DNA from: Strigamia acuminata
Taxonomy: Eukaryota > Arthropoda > Chilopoda > Geophilomorpha > Linotaeniidae
NCBI GenBank assembly: GCA_949358305.1
Contig: OX442314.1
Location: 56,677,369-56,741,368 of the forward strand
Reading direction: 5' to 3'
DNA length: 64,000 nt
Part shown: positions 50,150-60,298 of the stretch, one piece after another
Position numbering within the stretch: the stretch's first letter is position 1
Layout of the letters: every line of letters begins with the position of its first letter
Notes under the pieces: generated by a model
What the model saw: only the letters and a program-made list of their open reading frames with translations
Databases searched by the model: none
Told to the model about the DNA's origin: nothing
Program-made: the position numbers and the translations under genes

Positions 50150-52915
50150 ATGGCATTACGTAAAACATGGGGACCATTAGACCCCGCTTGCATCGCTCGT
50201 GGCGGGATATTTCGAGGCGCGCTGCCCGATTTTTACCGACGATGTTTCGGCGAAGACGCCGACCCTTGGCGCCTGCGAATACTACATTCCCGATGCATCG
50301 CCCGACGTTGGGTACGAGACTGCACGCTCCTGGATACGTTCCCGGAGGGGATGCGCGAAGGCATCGCCACAGAGTTAGCTCGTGACGATGACCCGAAATC
50401 GCCGATTTTCCACCCCGGATTGTCAAGTCAGTACACTGGCAACCCGGCGGAGGAACACGTGCTGCATGCGTGGCGAGCAGCCGAGACAGAAGAGGCCCGT
50501 GAGGCCATCTATCAGCAGTATAGGCAACAGCTGGTGGATACCGCTACGGCAGTGGCCGAGCGCATCCTCCAAAACGAGGGGATGACCGCGGATGATATTC
50601 ATCTGTGGTTTGAGAGACTGCGATTGGGGGAGAGTACGCCCCAGTGGAGACCTCGGATGGGAATTTTAACGTCCCAAGCCGAGATGTGGCAGCTCCACCA
50701 CCTGGGGATTTTGGGGCCCAAGAGCAGCTACCCGCGGAAGCGCAAGCGCTCCAAAGGCGCCGGGAACAGCCAGTCGCGTTCCCCGGTGACAACCAAGAAG
50801 CAGCGTGTCACTCAAAACACGACTGAAGGCAACGAAGCTGGGCCATCCACTAGTACGGTGCGTGACCCTTCGCAGTATTCCCAACCGCGAATTTTCGTAA
50901 ACCGTCAGATTAAAGACGGTAAGGAGTGCAAGGAAGTTTGGATGTCTGGCGACGAAGAGCGAGTCTCTCGTCCCAGCGCTTCTAGACGTCCGCTGACTCA
51001 TCGCGAGCAGCGGAAAAGAGATCGCAAGGAGCGATACTTCGCGAGGTGCGAAGCTCGGGGCCGTCCCATCCCCGAACCCGCCTACATCTCCAAAAGAGCG
51101 GGTCGACGAAGTGGTAGCCAGTCAGGTGAGCGAAACGTCCCAGCGGCAGATACGCGGGACCTTCGCGAGATTCTGACTCAGATGAAGCGGACGAAACTGA
51201 CACGTTTCGATCCCGCAATGAAACACGCCAGGAAGATGGGTGTTGTCACCGACGGAATGGTGACCCCACACGAGGTGGCAAGGTGGCTCGCAGACTACAT
51301 AAATTCGCGACCGCGACCCGATGGCATGCCAACCGCCATCGTGCAGCCCTCGAGCTCCGAACCACATCTCCCGGCGCCCCAAGTCGCAATGACTGGGGTG
51401 CAGACGACGGAGACGCCACCACCGCCGACGCAGCCACCACCACCGCTGCCGACGCCAACGCTGCCGACCAAGACGCAGCCGCCTCCGGACCTGCCGCCAC
51501 CGTCGTTGTTGAATTCGAGCGATCCGCCGGATTTACCCACCGACCGCTCAGTCCTTCTCCCCGTTGGACAGAGCATTATGCAGGAATGTCGAGCCAATTT
51601 GACCGACATTTACAGGCCGAGCCGACCCCGACCCGGTTCCTCGGCCCTGTTCTTCGAGAGGCGAGACGAAGAAGCGCGACTCGCGAGAGAAGCCGCCAAC
51701 CCGACTATCTCCGAGCTCTCAGCGTTTCGCTTCGTGATGGAAGACCCAAGAGTCTCCGCGCCCGCCTTGCGAGGTGTGGATCAAACACAGCGATATTTTA
51801 TCGAATGGGCAATCGCGATGATGAGTAAGCTCTCGCGTGCCTTCACTGCGGATTCAGAGCGATCGAATCCAGTGAATCGTCGCAGCCTACAGTTATCATT
51901 GACCAAGGTCATGATGCAGCTGCTAACCCCAGCACTCTTCGGAGAAGGGCGTCAGTCGATGGCCGCATGGTCTGTCGTGGACAGAGAGGGTGTACAGGTT
52001 CCCCGTGCACTCCTCGCAGAGTGGAGCTCCATTCTGCCCGACCCTGTGTTGACTCGCTACGAGCTAACCAGGGATGTGGTAAACCCAGAATTTGAAGGGT
52101 ACAAGTTGCGAAGCACGGCATTTCGTTACACCTCCGCCACCTGGACAGCGGCGCCTACCCAACAACTGCGCGCCTTGACCATCCAGACGGAAGAATCGGC
52201 AGAGGATGTAGACATGGTGATCTCGCCGACGAGCGGAGTTCCGATTCCGCCACCGATGCCTGCGGAGATATCCCCGCAAGGACCCGCCCTGTTCGAAGTG
52301 GCGGGTAAACCAAAGCGCTTGCTGTGCCGAACGCCACCCGTCAGGTCCGTCGAGCAAACGAAGCCGACACCGCCCGGGACCCCGCCGGCACGAGCGGCGA
52401 CAACAACGCAAGCAGTGATTCCCGCGGCCACCCAGAAGCCGAAGCCGGCACCGCCTCCACCAGACTATTATGGGCGAATCATCGACGAGTTTCCCCATCT
52501 TTCGATGACGACGGCGACCAGGAGGTTTATCCTCGCGCAGCGGGACAAAGGCAAATCGGTCTTCATCTGGCTTCACAACCAGATCCGGAAGACTAAAGAC
52601 CTCATCTTCCACCAGAGGTTGCTGAGAGCCCACCGTGCGCCAGTGACGCCAGCGGAAGCCAATGCCATCCGGCATACGAACACCGGCTTCTCCGCCTACA
52701 TCCCGAGCGTTTGGTTACACGAGAGGACGCGTGCCCCGCATGAGCCAGTTGACGGCCATGCATTATGCTTCATTACGGAGCATGAGGACCCCCGCGATCG
52801 GTCCTCGGCGCTAGTAGGCGATCTACCCGCGCCACCCGGCACTCAACCGCCTGTCCCTGGAGTGAGTTACGCCCAGGTGACGGACTCAGTGTCGGGTCCC
52901 CCAAAAAAGAAGTAA
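50150..52915 (+). CDS. ORF3 main exon, unknown protein (copy 3)
   Basis: The exon encodes 921 residues (MALRKTWGPLDP), intact and collinear with copy 1 with a few percent differences. Layout: N-terminal block to about 190, PRKRKRSK at 195-202, Arg/Lys/Glu-rich stretch, Pro-rich linker (about 420-455), middle block with RSLQLSLTKVMMQLLTPALFGEGRQ, a second Pro-rich linker, and C-terminal block LSMTTATRRFILAQRDKGKS. It ends only 25 bases before the purine tract, the place where env lies in retroviruses and in env-bearing gypsy elements. There is no signal peptide, cleavage site or transmembrane helix. Function unknown. Candidates consistent with what is seen are a nuclear or nucleic-acid-associated accessory protein; a domesticated host sequence is possible. 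Confidence 0.87.
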   Translation: MALRKTWGPLDPACIARGGIFRGALPDFYRRCFGEDADPWRLRILHSRCIARRWVRDCTLLDTFPEGMREGIATELARDDDPKSPIFHPGLSSQYTGNPAEEHVLHAWRAAETEEAREAIYQQYRQQLVDTATAVAERILQNEGMTADDIHLWFERLRLGESTPQWRPRMGILTSQAEMWQLHHLGILGPKSSYPRKRKRSKGAGNSQSRSPVTTKKQRVTQNTTEGNEAGPSTSTVRDPSQYSQPRIFVNRQIKDGKECKEVWMSGDEERVSRPSASRRPLTHREQRKRDRKERYFARCEARGRPIPEPAYISKRAGRRSGSQSGERNVPAADTRDLREILTQMKRTKLTRFDPAMKHARKMGVVTDGMVTPHEVARWLADYINSRPRPDGMPTAIVQPSSSEPHLPAPQVAMTGVQTTETPPPPTQPPPPLPTPTLPTKTQPPPDLPPPSLLNSSDPPDLPTDRSVLLPVGQSIMQECRANLTDIYRPSRPRPGSSALFFERRDEEARLAREAANPTISELSAFRFVMEDPRVSAPALRGVDQTQRYFIEWAIAMMSKLSRAFTADSERSNPVNRRSLQLSLTKVMMQLLTPALFGEGRQSMAAWSVVDREGVQVPRALLAEWSSILPDPVLTRYELTRDVVNPEFEGYKLRSTAFRYTSATWTAAPTQQLRALTIQTEESAEDVDMVISPTSGVPIPPPMPAEISPQGPALFEVAGKPKRLLCRTPPVRSVEQTKPTPPGTPPARAATTTQAVIPAATQKPKPAPPPPDYYGRIIDEFPHLSMTTATRRFILAQRDKGKSVFIWLHNQIRKTKDLIFHQRLLRAHRAPVTPAEANAIRHTNTGFSAYIPSVWLHERTRAPHEPVDGHALCFITEHEDPRDRSSALVGDLPAPPGTQPPVPGVSYAQVTDSVSGPPKKK

Positions 52916-52940
52916 TCGCTCAGCCCCACGGTCTGAGCTC

Positions 52941-52951
52941 GGAGGGGGAGG
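52941..52951 (+). promoter_or_regulatory. polypurine tract (copy 3)
   Basis: GGAGGGGGAGG lies directly before the 3' LTR and is the expected plus-strand primer. Confidence 0.88.
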
Positions 52952-53966
52952 TGTTGTGACCCGACTGGACCGGGTCAACGAAGAGTTTCTCTCGTGACCT
53001 CGTTTCGGGTGTAAGGGGAGCCGCAAGCGCGTCTCCCTTCCCTCAGTGCATTGACATCTAGTCAATGGACAGGCGCCTGCCCTGAGGGAGTGGGGATGGC
53101 TCGTCCACCCCACCATTGGGTGATTCCGGTCACCTGTCAACCCCGCTTTGTGCAAAGGAATGTGCCTTGCACTGAGCGGGCAGAACCAACACAACCATCA
53201 AACGAGAAACACACGTAAACCCGTCGTCCTACAAGATCAGGCCCAAGTAAATATACTGGGATTGACCAAGGACAAAGGACAATTTACCGTGAGTACGTTT
53301 GGTCAGTGTCAAACTCCGCAGAGTAACCTGCGAGATAAGATTACCACACTATTTTAGCACACCAGCTAGAAATAGTAAAAACCACTCCAGTTTAGCGAGT
53401 TGTGCAGACAAACGGTCGCACAAGCCTAAACTGCAGTAAAACAACGACGAGTGTTCCCGCCGCTGTGTGACCGCCGGGAGCCAGAAGAGTCCGCCGCTGT
53501 GTGATCGCCGGACACCACACAAAAACCTAGACAACAGACCGAAGTAAGTCTTTTAACTAAGCATTCACTCGCGCCTGACCAGCGTGAGCCCGAAGGACCA
53601 GCCAGAGACGAGTCGAGGACGCCATATTGCCACGCCGGCCCAAGACGACATCACGTTGCCACAACGAGGACGCCGTCTTGGACACGAACGAGACAACAGA
53701 CGACCTCGCCGATTCCAGCCAGCTTTCATCTTACCTTTACCTTTCCATTCCCGTCACCCATTCCGATTTACCTTTTACTTACCTTTCATATATATATATA
53801 TAAGATATATCTGTACATTGTCCCACAGAATAAATCTATATTATATTTTACCTTTTATATCTGTGTAATCATTTCTTTGGGTAAACCGCTCGAGCAAAGC
53901 GGTAGTGAGTTAGTCGAATTAAGTAATCAACCCACGAGTCAGCGAGAGCGAAGTAGGGGCGCGACA
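52952..53966 (+). repeat. 3' LTR of copy 3
   Basis: It is 1015 bp, TGTTGTGACC to GCGACA, followed by the ATTT duplication. TATA run at about 53788-53808, AATAAA at 53829-53834. Confidence 0.95.
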
Positions 53967-54157
53967 ATTTGAAGTCATTACCACGATATTTGGTTGGGTC
54001 GTATCTGGCGCTACCGGTTCCTCCAATCTTTTTGAAGACGAAATCCGTTCGTATCATGTCGTGAAGATGAGAATATTCCTTTTCAAAAAGATGACTTTGT
54101 TGGTGCTAATGAATTAAGCACAAGAATTGTTAAAAAAAAAGAAAATAGTCAACAATA

Positions 54158-54545
54158 TTGTGTAGATGGATTCAACACATGGAACACATGACAACAATTT
54201 TAGTTTTTGATGACATGAATGAAAGCTTTCAAAACATTAAAAAGTGTAGGATTGAAGTTAAAGTAAAAACTTTTATGTCAGATATTGATAATTCATTTTA
54301 CAATGCGTGGATTAAAGTTTTTGATAGTCCAAATTTCGACATGTGAAGAATCAAGAAGAACTAGTGAACTAGTTCTTTGGTGCCTTCTGCAACAAACGGA
54401 TAAGAAAACATTTAAAAGAATGCAAAATGAATTTAATCATGAATTAATCTTTAAAGGATTAAATGAATTTGCTGATTATTTTAAAAAAGACTACGTGAGC
54501 CACAGCAATATTTGGGAATCTAGGTCGCAAGGCTCATTATTATAA
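54158..54545 (+). pseudogene. MULE-like transposase fragment, frameshifted
   Basis: Two overlapping frames read like part of a Mutator-like transposase. The first has KTFMSDIDNSFYNAWIKVF, the region around the second catalytic Asp. The second, after a frameshift near 54340, has SELVLWCLLQQTDKKTFKRM and LNEFADYFKKDYVSHSNIW, resembling the helical part before the last catalytic Glu. The WHVDRAW-type motif expected between them is damaged, and no terminal repeats are visible. It lies just to the right of copy 3. Confidence 0.45.
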
Positions 54546-55275
54546 ATCGTGGTTAAGTCCAGAGAGCGAGTTCAAATGATTTGTTTCGAATTGGTGAAAT
54601 CAATATGTAATTTATTGATATAACATCAACTAAAAAAAAATTATTTTTAAGTATTCGAATGAGTCAAATATGTATAGCTCAAACCAACACCATTAGAAAT
54701 TCCTTCCATTCAACGAAAAGAAAAAACTATGAAGAGAAGAGAATAAGAAGTTATTTGGCTCACTGTGGCTGGGTAACTTATAGGGACCTTTAAAACTTGC
54801 CAGAATTAATAGAATTATTAGTTTTGCTCATCTAGAACCATCAACAGAAAAAATAAATTTCAGGGAATATATTAGAATTCAGAAGAAAGAAAAGAAGAGA
54901 AAGCAAACGCCTTCTGCAAAGTCCAGAAAGACCTGCATATGGGAAAAAGACATGGCTGTGCAGATTGATGAGACTTATCTTGTCGCTTAATAATTCATTT
55001 CGAATTAGTAATATAAACAGAATTATCATTCGAAATTAACTTAAAATCCATTTAACCCTAGACATAAAATAACAGACCAGATTTAAGCTTAAAACAATTG
55101 TTTCCAATTGTTTAGCATTCACTCGTGTCCGCAAGAATACGACCCGAGACCAACAATATAATTTAATTAGTATTAATATTAGAATTATTTATAAAACATT
55201 AAATTTAAATAAAAGATTGTAATTACATTTATACAAGTGTTTTCATGATTTATTCCCAGGTAAGGTATTTTCTCT
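54546..55275. other. AT-rich DNA, nothing supported
   Basis: Several Lys-rich short frames may be decayed continuation of the MULE-like fossil, but I cannot show it. Confidence 0.35.
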
Positions 55276-55283
55276 CTCTAAAC

Positions 55284-55623
55284 CAGCGGTCGGCAACTGG
55301 CGGCCCGCGGCCCGGATACAGACCGCGGAAGGTCGAAACTTGGACCGTGGTGACGTTTTAGCGACGTTTTTCCCTCGGTTTCTTTGGTTTTTCGGTGTTT
55401 TTCTTCTTGTTCTTTGTGTTTTTCTTCTTGTTCTTTGTGTTTTTTTCATGTATTGTAGGTTTTATTGCTATTTTTTGGGTTGTGTGTGTTTATTGGGGGA
55501 TTTATTTGGTTTTTAAGTATTTTCTTAGATTTTTAGTAAGGTTTTAAGTGTTTTTTTTTCTGGACCTCGATAAAAATTTTCAATATTATCCGGACCCCAC
55601 TTAAAATTACTTGCCGACCCCTG
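55284..55623. mobile_element. 340-bp hAT-type MITE
   Basis: The ends CAGCGGTCGGCAA and TTGCCGACCCCTG are complementary at 12 of 13 positions and match the typical hAT terminus. The flanks carry a perfect 8-bp duplication, CTCTAAAC, at 55276-55283 and 55624-55631. There is no coding capacity. Inside is a short tandem run of TGTTTTTCTTCTTGTTCTT units. Confidence 0.92.
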
Positions 55624-55899
55624 CTCTAAACATTGCCTAAGTCGGATCACGACAATCTCCTACAAAATTATTGATAAAAACTCACTCATTTAACATTCTT
55701 CAATTTTATATTGCTAAATGAGGATAATTGATAACTCATAACATGTTGCAAAAAGCATTTGACAACATCTTGTTTGGGTTGCAAGCAAGCATCACTGCAG
55801 GTAGAAAATACTTTAAATAAATTAATTCGTAAAAAATCCTCATTCAGCAATAAAAACAAGTCTAAAATTCCAGAAAAATAAAGACTGCTGGTGCCCAGC

Positions 55900-56440
55900 A
55901 TTTTTTTCATTTTTGTAAGCCCGGTTAAATGTTTTTTCAAGGTACCATTGTGGTAACAGGAATAATCACTTAAATAACACTTGGGTGGGTTATCTTCCCA
56001 GTGTGGGATGAAAGATGTCTCCTTAAATTTTCACTTTGGACAATAGAATAGGCACACAAATGGCAATTCGACGGTTTTTCTACCTTATGAATTTTTCAAT
56101 GCATTTTCAAATTCCCATTTCGATTGAAAGATAAAGCACAAGTTTTTCGTGTGCCACTCACGATAAAAAATTGGAAATGAAACGAGAGAAATATACAAAC
56201 ACAGCAAGCAGCAGGTTTTGATTTGTGGATTATTAATGCACCAATTAAACAGAAATTAAACCGTATTGAATTTAAAAATACAGGAATATGCACACAAACA
56301 GCACTTGAATTGTTTTTTCTCGTGTGGGTTAATAAATGTTTATTTAAATCTTATTTAAATCGAGGAAATGGCAGTCAGATGGTTTTTCTCCGGTATGAAT
56401 TTTTAAATAAATTTTCAAATTTTTGATACAATTATAAAAT
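55900..56440 (-). pseudogene. decayed C2H2 zinc-finger array
   Basis: On the minus strand one finger is complete: C-HL-C, 12 residues, H-LSS-H, followed by TG. Others are broken. One has its first Cys changed (GTRKTCALSFNRNGNLKMH) and a stop in the linker. One has Ser for the second Cys and Leu for the last His (CYLSDYSCYHNGTLKKHLTGL). A further one survives as FKCCLCAYSCIF. Linkers resembling HxxEKP are present. Frames shift between fingers. It is a fossil of a poly-zinc-finger gene, downstream of the WDR33-like gene on the same strand but unrelated to it. Confidence 0.6.
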
Positions 56441-56460
56441 TCAATCGATTTATGTACATT

Positions 56461-56466
56461 TTTATT
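56461..56466 (-). terminator. possible poly(A) signal of the WDR33-like gene
   Basis: AATAAA on the minus strand lies 79 bases past the stop codon at 56545. In AT-rich DNA this motif is common, so support is modest. Confidence 0.4.
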
Positions 56467-56544
56467 TTAAATAGTAAAAATTTAACAAATATGGTAGACA
56501 GAAAAAGCCAAGCAAAAATTATAAATCAGCAACACAGATCTTAA

Positions 56545-58486
56545 TTAAAACTTATATCGTCCACCTCTACCACGTTTTCTTGAAACCCCCTGATCCTCAT
56601 TCTCCCAATTCCTTTTATTACTATTACTTTCACCTCCACGATGTCTCAACCGCGGGTCCTCGTTCGGGAAATCACTTCTTCTCTCATTACTCCGCTGAAA
56701 CCTCAAATCATTGTCGCCAAACGACCGTCGTTGGTCCATTTGATGGAATTGAAACCCTTCAGGAATATCCCTTTGCTGGAACTGAAATCCATCTTCCGGT
56801 CTCAGCCACACAGCCGGCATTTGTCGATCCGTCGGCGGTAAACCACGAAAATCGCCACGACGTCTCAACCGCGGGTCTTCATTCCGTGCACACAACTCAC
56901 TTCCTCTCTCATTGCCAAACGACCTTCGGTGGTCCATTTGACTGAATTGAAACGCCTCTTTAGAAATACCCATTTGTTGGAAATGGAAATCGTCATTCCC
57001 ACCATCAGCTTTCCGCCAAACAGCCGCCATTTGCTCACCAGTCGTCGGCGTAGCAAGCAGCGGCGTTTTATGTTCCACCGGCCGCATCCACTCCTCTTGA
57101 AACTCGCGCGCGATTGGCTTCGAGTACGGCAATTTGATCTGCAAATCCGATTCAAAATGGCGTGCATCGACCACCGGCGATTTCACCACTTCATCTTTCG
57201 TTTCTTCTGGACTCAAATTCCAACCCCGGAATCGCCCGATCGGACTCTCTAAACACCGGTTCGTCATTCTCTGACACAACAGCTATCGCGGCAGAATTCG
57301 TGTTATATTTGTCCTGCATTTTATCGCCGGGCGAATTCCTCGTCCAGAATTTACTGGAGTGATCGTTCGACCCGGAACACAAGATATGTCCGACCGGATG
57401 CCACGCCAGCGACCACACGATGCCGTCGTGCGCGTTCTCCATCGCCCCGACCTCCGCGTCGGCGCCCACGTCCCAGAAGAGCACTGCACCGTCCGACCCG
57501 CCGCTGCAAAACAACGTCTCGTGGATCGGATGCCACGCGAGACTCGACACTCCCTTCTTGTGTCCCCGAAACGTGCGCACTTCCGGACTCGCCTTGCGCA
57601 CGTCGAACAGCTTGACCAGACCGTCCCTCGACGCCGTCAACAACCAATTCCCGTTCCGGTTCCACCGCACGTCCGTCGCGGCGCTTTTGTGCGAACGCAG
57701 CGTCGCCAAACACCGTCCGCTTTTCGGATCCCAAAACTTGACCGGCTGCTGGCCGTCCTTGCTGCCGGACACGAGCATCGCCTTCCGCGGGTGCCAATCG
57801 ACGGCCAACACGTCGGCGCCGTGGCCGCGCAGAATCCTCTCTTCGACGCACTGCTGGAAGTCCCAAATCCGGAGCGTCCCGTCGTCCGAAGACGACGCGA
57901 ACTTGGTGTCGTTCGGACAAAAACTTAATCCCCTCAACGCCTCCTTGTGCGCCTGGAACATCTTGACGTTGTTCATGTTGGTCTGCCAGTATTTGACGTA
58001 TCCGGCGTGGTCGCCCGTCACCATCCACGTGTCGTTGTGGCTCCAGACCATGGCGCGGACGGGTGCGTCGTGCGCTTGGAGGATCGTTTCGAAGTTGAAA
58101 GTTAGGCCGTTCCAGAGGGTGAATTCGCCGCTGGACGCGCCGGTGACCAGGCGGCGACCTTCGGGCGTCCAGGCGACGCAGTTGATGGGGCAGCGGGTTT
58201 TGTTGGTGGCGGCGCGGACGAATTTGGTCGTGACGGAGTTGCTTGGGTTGTGGGTCAGGTGCGATGGGGAGACGAGTTGCGGGTAGTAGGAGGTGTCGGG
58301 CTGGATGCAGCGCTGGTCGCGGTGGTCGCGCTGCCACACGCGGGCGAAGAGTTGGTTGATTATGGAGGAGTTGTAGTCGACGGTTTTTCGTACGACGGCT
58401 TTGCGGAGGCGTTTGCCGTCGAATTCTGTGGTTTGCGCGGGGAAGTTTGGTGCGAAGCGAGGTTGCGTGGGCAGAGGTGTTGGCAT
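56545..58486 (-). CDS. WDR33: WDR33-like mRNA 3'-end processing factor, with a frameshift
   Basis: The first frame (58486 to 57191, 431 codons) encodes an animal WDR33/Pfs2 protein: conserved N-terminus ([18 protein letters not shown], then WQRDHRDQR), followed by WD40 repeats with [20 protein letters not shown] and [22 protein letters not shown]33 is the CPSF subunit that, with CPSF30, reads the AAUAAA signal in nuclear pre-mRNA. Just after IPGLEFE the frame must shift by one base (around 57191-57215) to reach a second frame ending at 56545. That frame starts with [10 protein letters not shown] and has [16 protein letters not shown], as WDR33 does after its WD40 domain. The C-terminal part holds two imperfect copies of a unit of about 65 residues (QMxAVW ... 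MD(H/Q)RRSFG ... NEDPRLR) and an RG-rich end. No introns. The frameshift may be an assembly error, or the locus may be a retrocopy. GC-rich against AT-rich flanks. Confidence 0.85.
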
Positions 58487-58523
58487 CTTGGAGAGATTTG
58501 TGTTTTCAAACGATAGTGAATGG

Positions 58524-58531
58524 TATTTATA
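58524..58531 (-). promoter_or_regulatory. TATA-like box upstream of the WDR33-like gene
   Basis: TATAAATA on the minus strand lies about 38 bases before the ATG at 58486. If used, the 5' leader would be very short. Its presence weakly favours a functional promoter. Confidence 0.35.
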
Positions 58532-58767
58532 TTTAAAGGTTTGAGCGTGTGCGTGGCGTATTGGAAAACGTAGATATGACGTAATGTTGGAAAATCAAAA
58601 TGGAGTACCGTATTGGTTGTAACCGCACACAGTCTGTTTATTTTTATATTTATTAATTCGTTTCCTTTTTGTTCGTGAAACAACACTGTCTGCAAACTTA
58701 GTACGTATTTTACTTTACCCAAAGACTGTAAAGTCACCGGCAATTGATTGAGGCGAAATATACAGCA

Positions 58768-59075
58768 ATGATAGTTGTAATTACAGTGAACACATGTGAA
58801 CTTTTTGTGGATGAACAAAATCATTTTTTAGCAGCATCACCAGATGGAATTATTAAACACAACAATGAAACATACATTATTGAAACCAAATGTTCATTTG
58901 CAGAGAATTTCCATCAATAGGCGATGCCTGCAACAAATTGGGCAGGCGTTTTCCTCTTACCAAAGGGCAACTTCAGCTTGGACCACAACCACATGTAGTA
59001 TTACCAAATTCAACTACAGTGTGCTGGTCTAGAAAAGTGTGATGATGTCGTTTACATTGAAAAAGACATACAATA
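58768..59075 (+). pseudogene. YqaJ-type nuclease fossil
   Basis: The frame from ATG 58768 reads CELFVDEQNHFLAASPDGII and IIETKCSFAENF, with SPDG and E-T-K matching the catalytic Asp and Glu-x-Lys of the YqaJ/lambda-exonuclease fold. A stop follows. In another frame, further on, YYQIQLQCAGLEKCDDVVYI matches the next conserved block (a tyrosine/glutamine helix and strand). In invertebrates such YqaJ proteins are mostly encoded by DNA transposons. The stop and frameshifts show it is dead. Confidence 0.65.
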
Positions 59076-59439
59076 ATCATAATTTTAAGAGACCAATTAT
59101 TTCTAAACAAAGTAATTCCAAAAGTGAAATTATTTTATTTTAATTGCATACTGCCTGAAATTGTAGATTCCAGAAAGGCACGTCGTCTTCCATTGCAAGA
59201 ACCGATTTGAGTTTTAGAGGCCATAGAGAAACACAAAGCAACCCAAAAAGTAAAGCTTCATTTTGACACAATATTTTTGACACAACGTTTTTTATCTTTT
59301 CTATTTTTCAATTTTTTTATTTCAACAACGGAGGAGCGTTCAAATGGCCAAATAAAAAATAGGGAGACATGCTACCCCTTTTAATCGCCTATCCTGAGTG
59401 CTCCGCGGCTTTCACATGCTTCCCATTCCTTCGTACCGT

Positions 59440-59950
59440 CCTCAAGATCACGAGACCGATCCGAGAATGTGCATAGCTCACCGTCCGATAAATGAGCACT
59501 CGCTCTACCACCCGCCGTAGATGCCAACAATTAAGAAAATGTTGAGCGAACTTTGAGACCTCCAGTGAGCTACTAGCATTGACCTTACAAAAGGTTATTG
59601 GCAAATAGAGCTAATACCGGAGAACTGACCAAAAACGGCATTTTGGAACCCTATTGAGAGACTAATGTTCAACGTGATGCCGTTTGGTCTTATCAACTCT
59701 CCAACAACGTTCTATAGCATCTAATAATTGAGACAGTATTGGGCGACGCATTTCGTCAGTATAAGCTTATCTGGACGACATAAGTTAGTCATAGCCTCGA
59801 AAACTTTCCAGGAGCACGTGTGACATGTGGAGTCCAGACCCAAAGAAGGTTAGCACACTCAAGGAATTCCCAGCACAGACTAATTTGACGGAACTTCAGA
59901 GATTTTTGGGAAGTCAACTTTTTTCATTAAAATGGTCCATGTTGTGAATA
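59440..59950 (+). pseudogene. old Ty3/gypsy RT fragment
   Basis: Heavily decayed RT. Recognisable pieces are RMCIAHRPINEHSLYHPP, IDLTKGYWQIELIPEN, KTAFWNPIERLMFNVMPFG, LINSPTTFY, an AYLDDI-like stretch and IASKTFQEH, in shifting frames with several stops. The closest sequence in this window is Pol of copies 1-3 (MDLSKGYWQVEMRPED, RLMFNVMPFGLVNAPSTFQ), so it may be an ancient relative of the same clade. No LTR or gag is seen beside it. Confidence 0.75.
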
Positions 59951-60040
59951 ATCTACAAACCGTTGGCAGCAACAGATCTGATGAGGATGACGATCAGGAG
60001 GTAAGTCGTCGTAATAAAAATAAATATAATTCCTTTTCAG

Positions 60041-60298
60041 GTGCAGGTCGGTAGAGTAACGATCATAAATCAAGGAATGTGGCTAGATTACAGACCCCCG
60101 CCGCCATCAAAGCAGCTAAAGTACAAAAATGGCCTGATAATGGATCCGATGAGCAGCAATGAATCCAATAAAATCAATCCAAACTTTTTTAAAACAAATA
60201 CTTCTTTACGGCGCAGCAAAGACTGGCGAGCTGTAGTGCAATACCTGGATGTTACAGCAGAAAAGATAGTCAGTTCGCTCCAAAAGGATGAGAAATAA
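60041..60298 (+). CDS. unrecognised 85-codon ORF
   Basis: The ORF lies just after a TTTTCAG that could be a splice acceptor at about 60040, with a GTAAGT donor-like sequence about 40 bases upstream (60001). It begins VQVGRVTIINQGMWLDYRPPPPSK. It could be an exon of a larger gene, but the upstream exon would be very short. No domain recognised and no start context; it may not be real. Confidence 0.2.
   Translation: MQVGRVTIINQGMWLDYRPPPPSKQLKYKNGLIMDPMSSNESNKINPNFFKTNTSLRRSKDWRAVVQYLDVTAEKIVSSLQKDEK

Larger units (their letters stand above)
40570..53966 (+). mobile_element. complete Ty3/gypsy LTR retrotransposon with ORF3 (copy 3)
   Basis: The element is 13,397 bp and complete: two 1015-bp LTRs, primer binding site, intact gag, double frameshift site, intact pol, stem-loop spacer, ORF3 exon 1, intron, ORF3 exon 2 and purine tract. 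The flanks carry ATTT on both sides (40566-40569 and 53967-53970). By eye the two LTRs differ at two positions, so insertion was recent. It is larger than most Ty3/gypsy elements because of a long Gag and the extra ORF3. Every coding part is open, so it could still move. Confidence 0.96.

Noticed and set aside
57351-58337. 328-codon minus-frame ORF and 288-codon plus-strand ORF inside the WDR33-like gene
   Set aside because: Both are out of frame with a clearly conserved WD40 protein and have biased, domain-free composition.
56545-58486. WDR33-like gene as a horizontally acquired gene
   Set aside because: The protein is a normal animal WDR33; GC difference alone does not show transfer.
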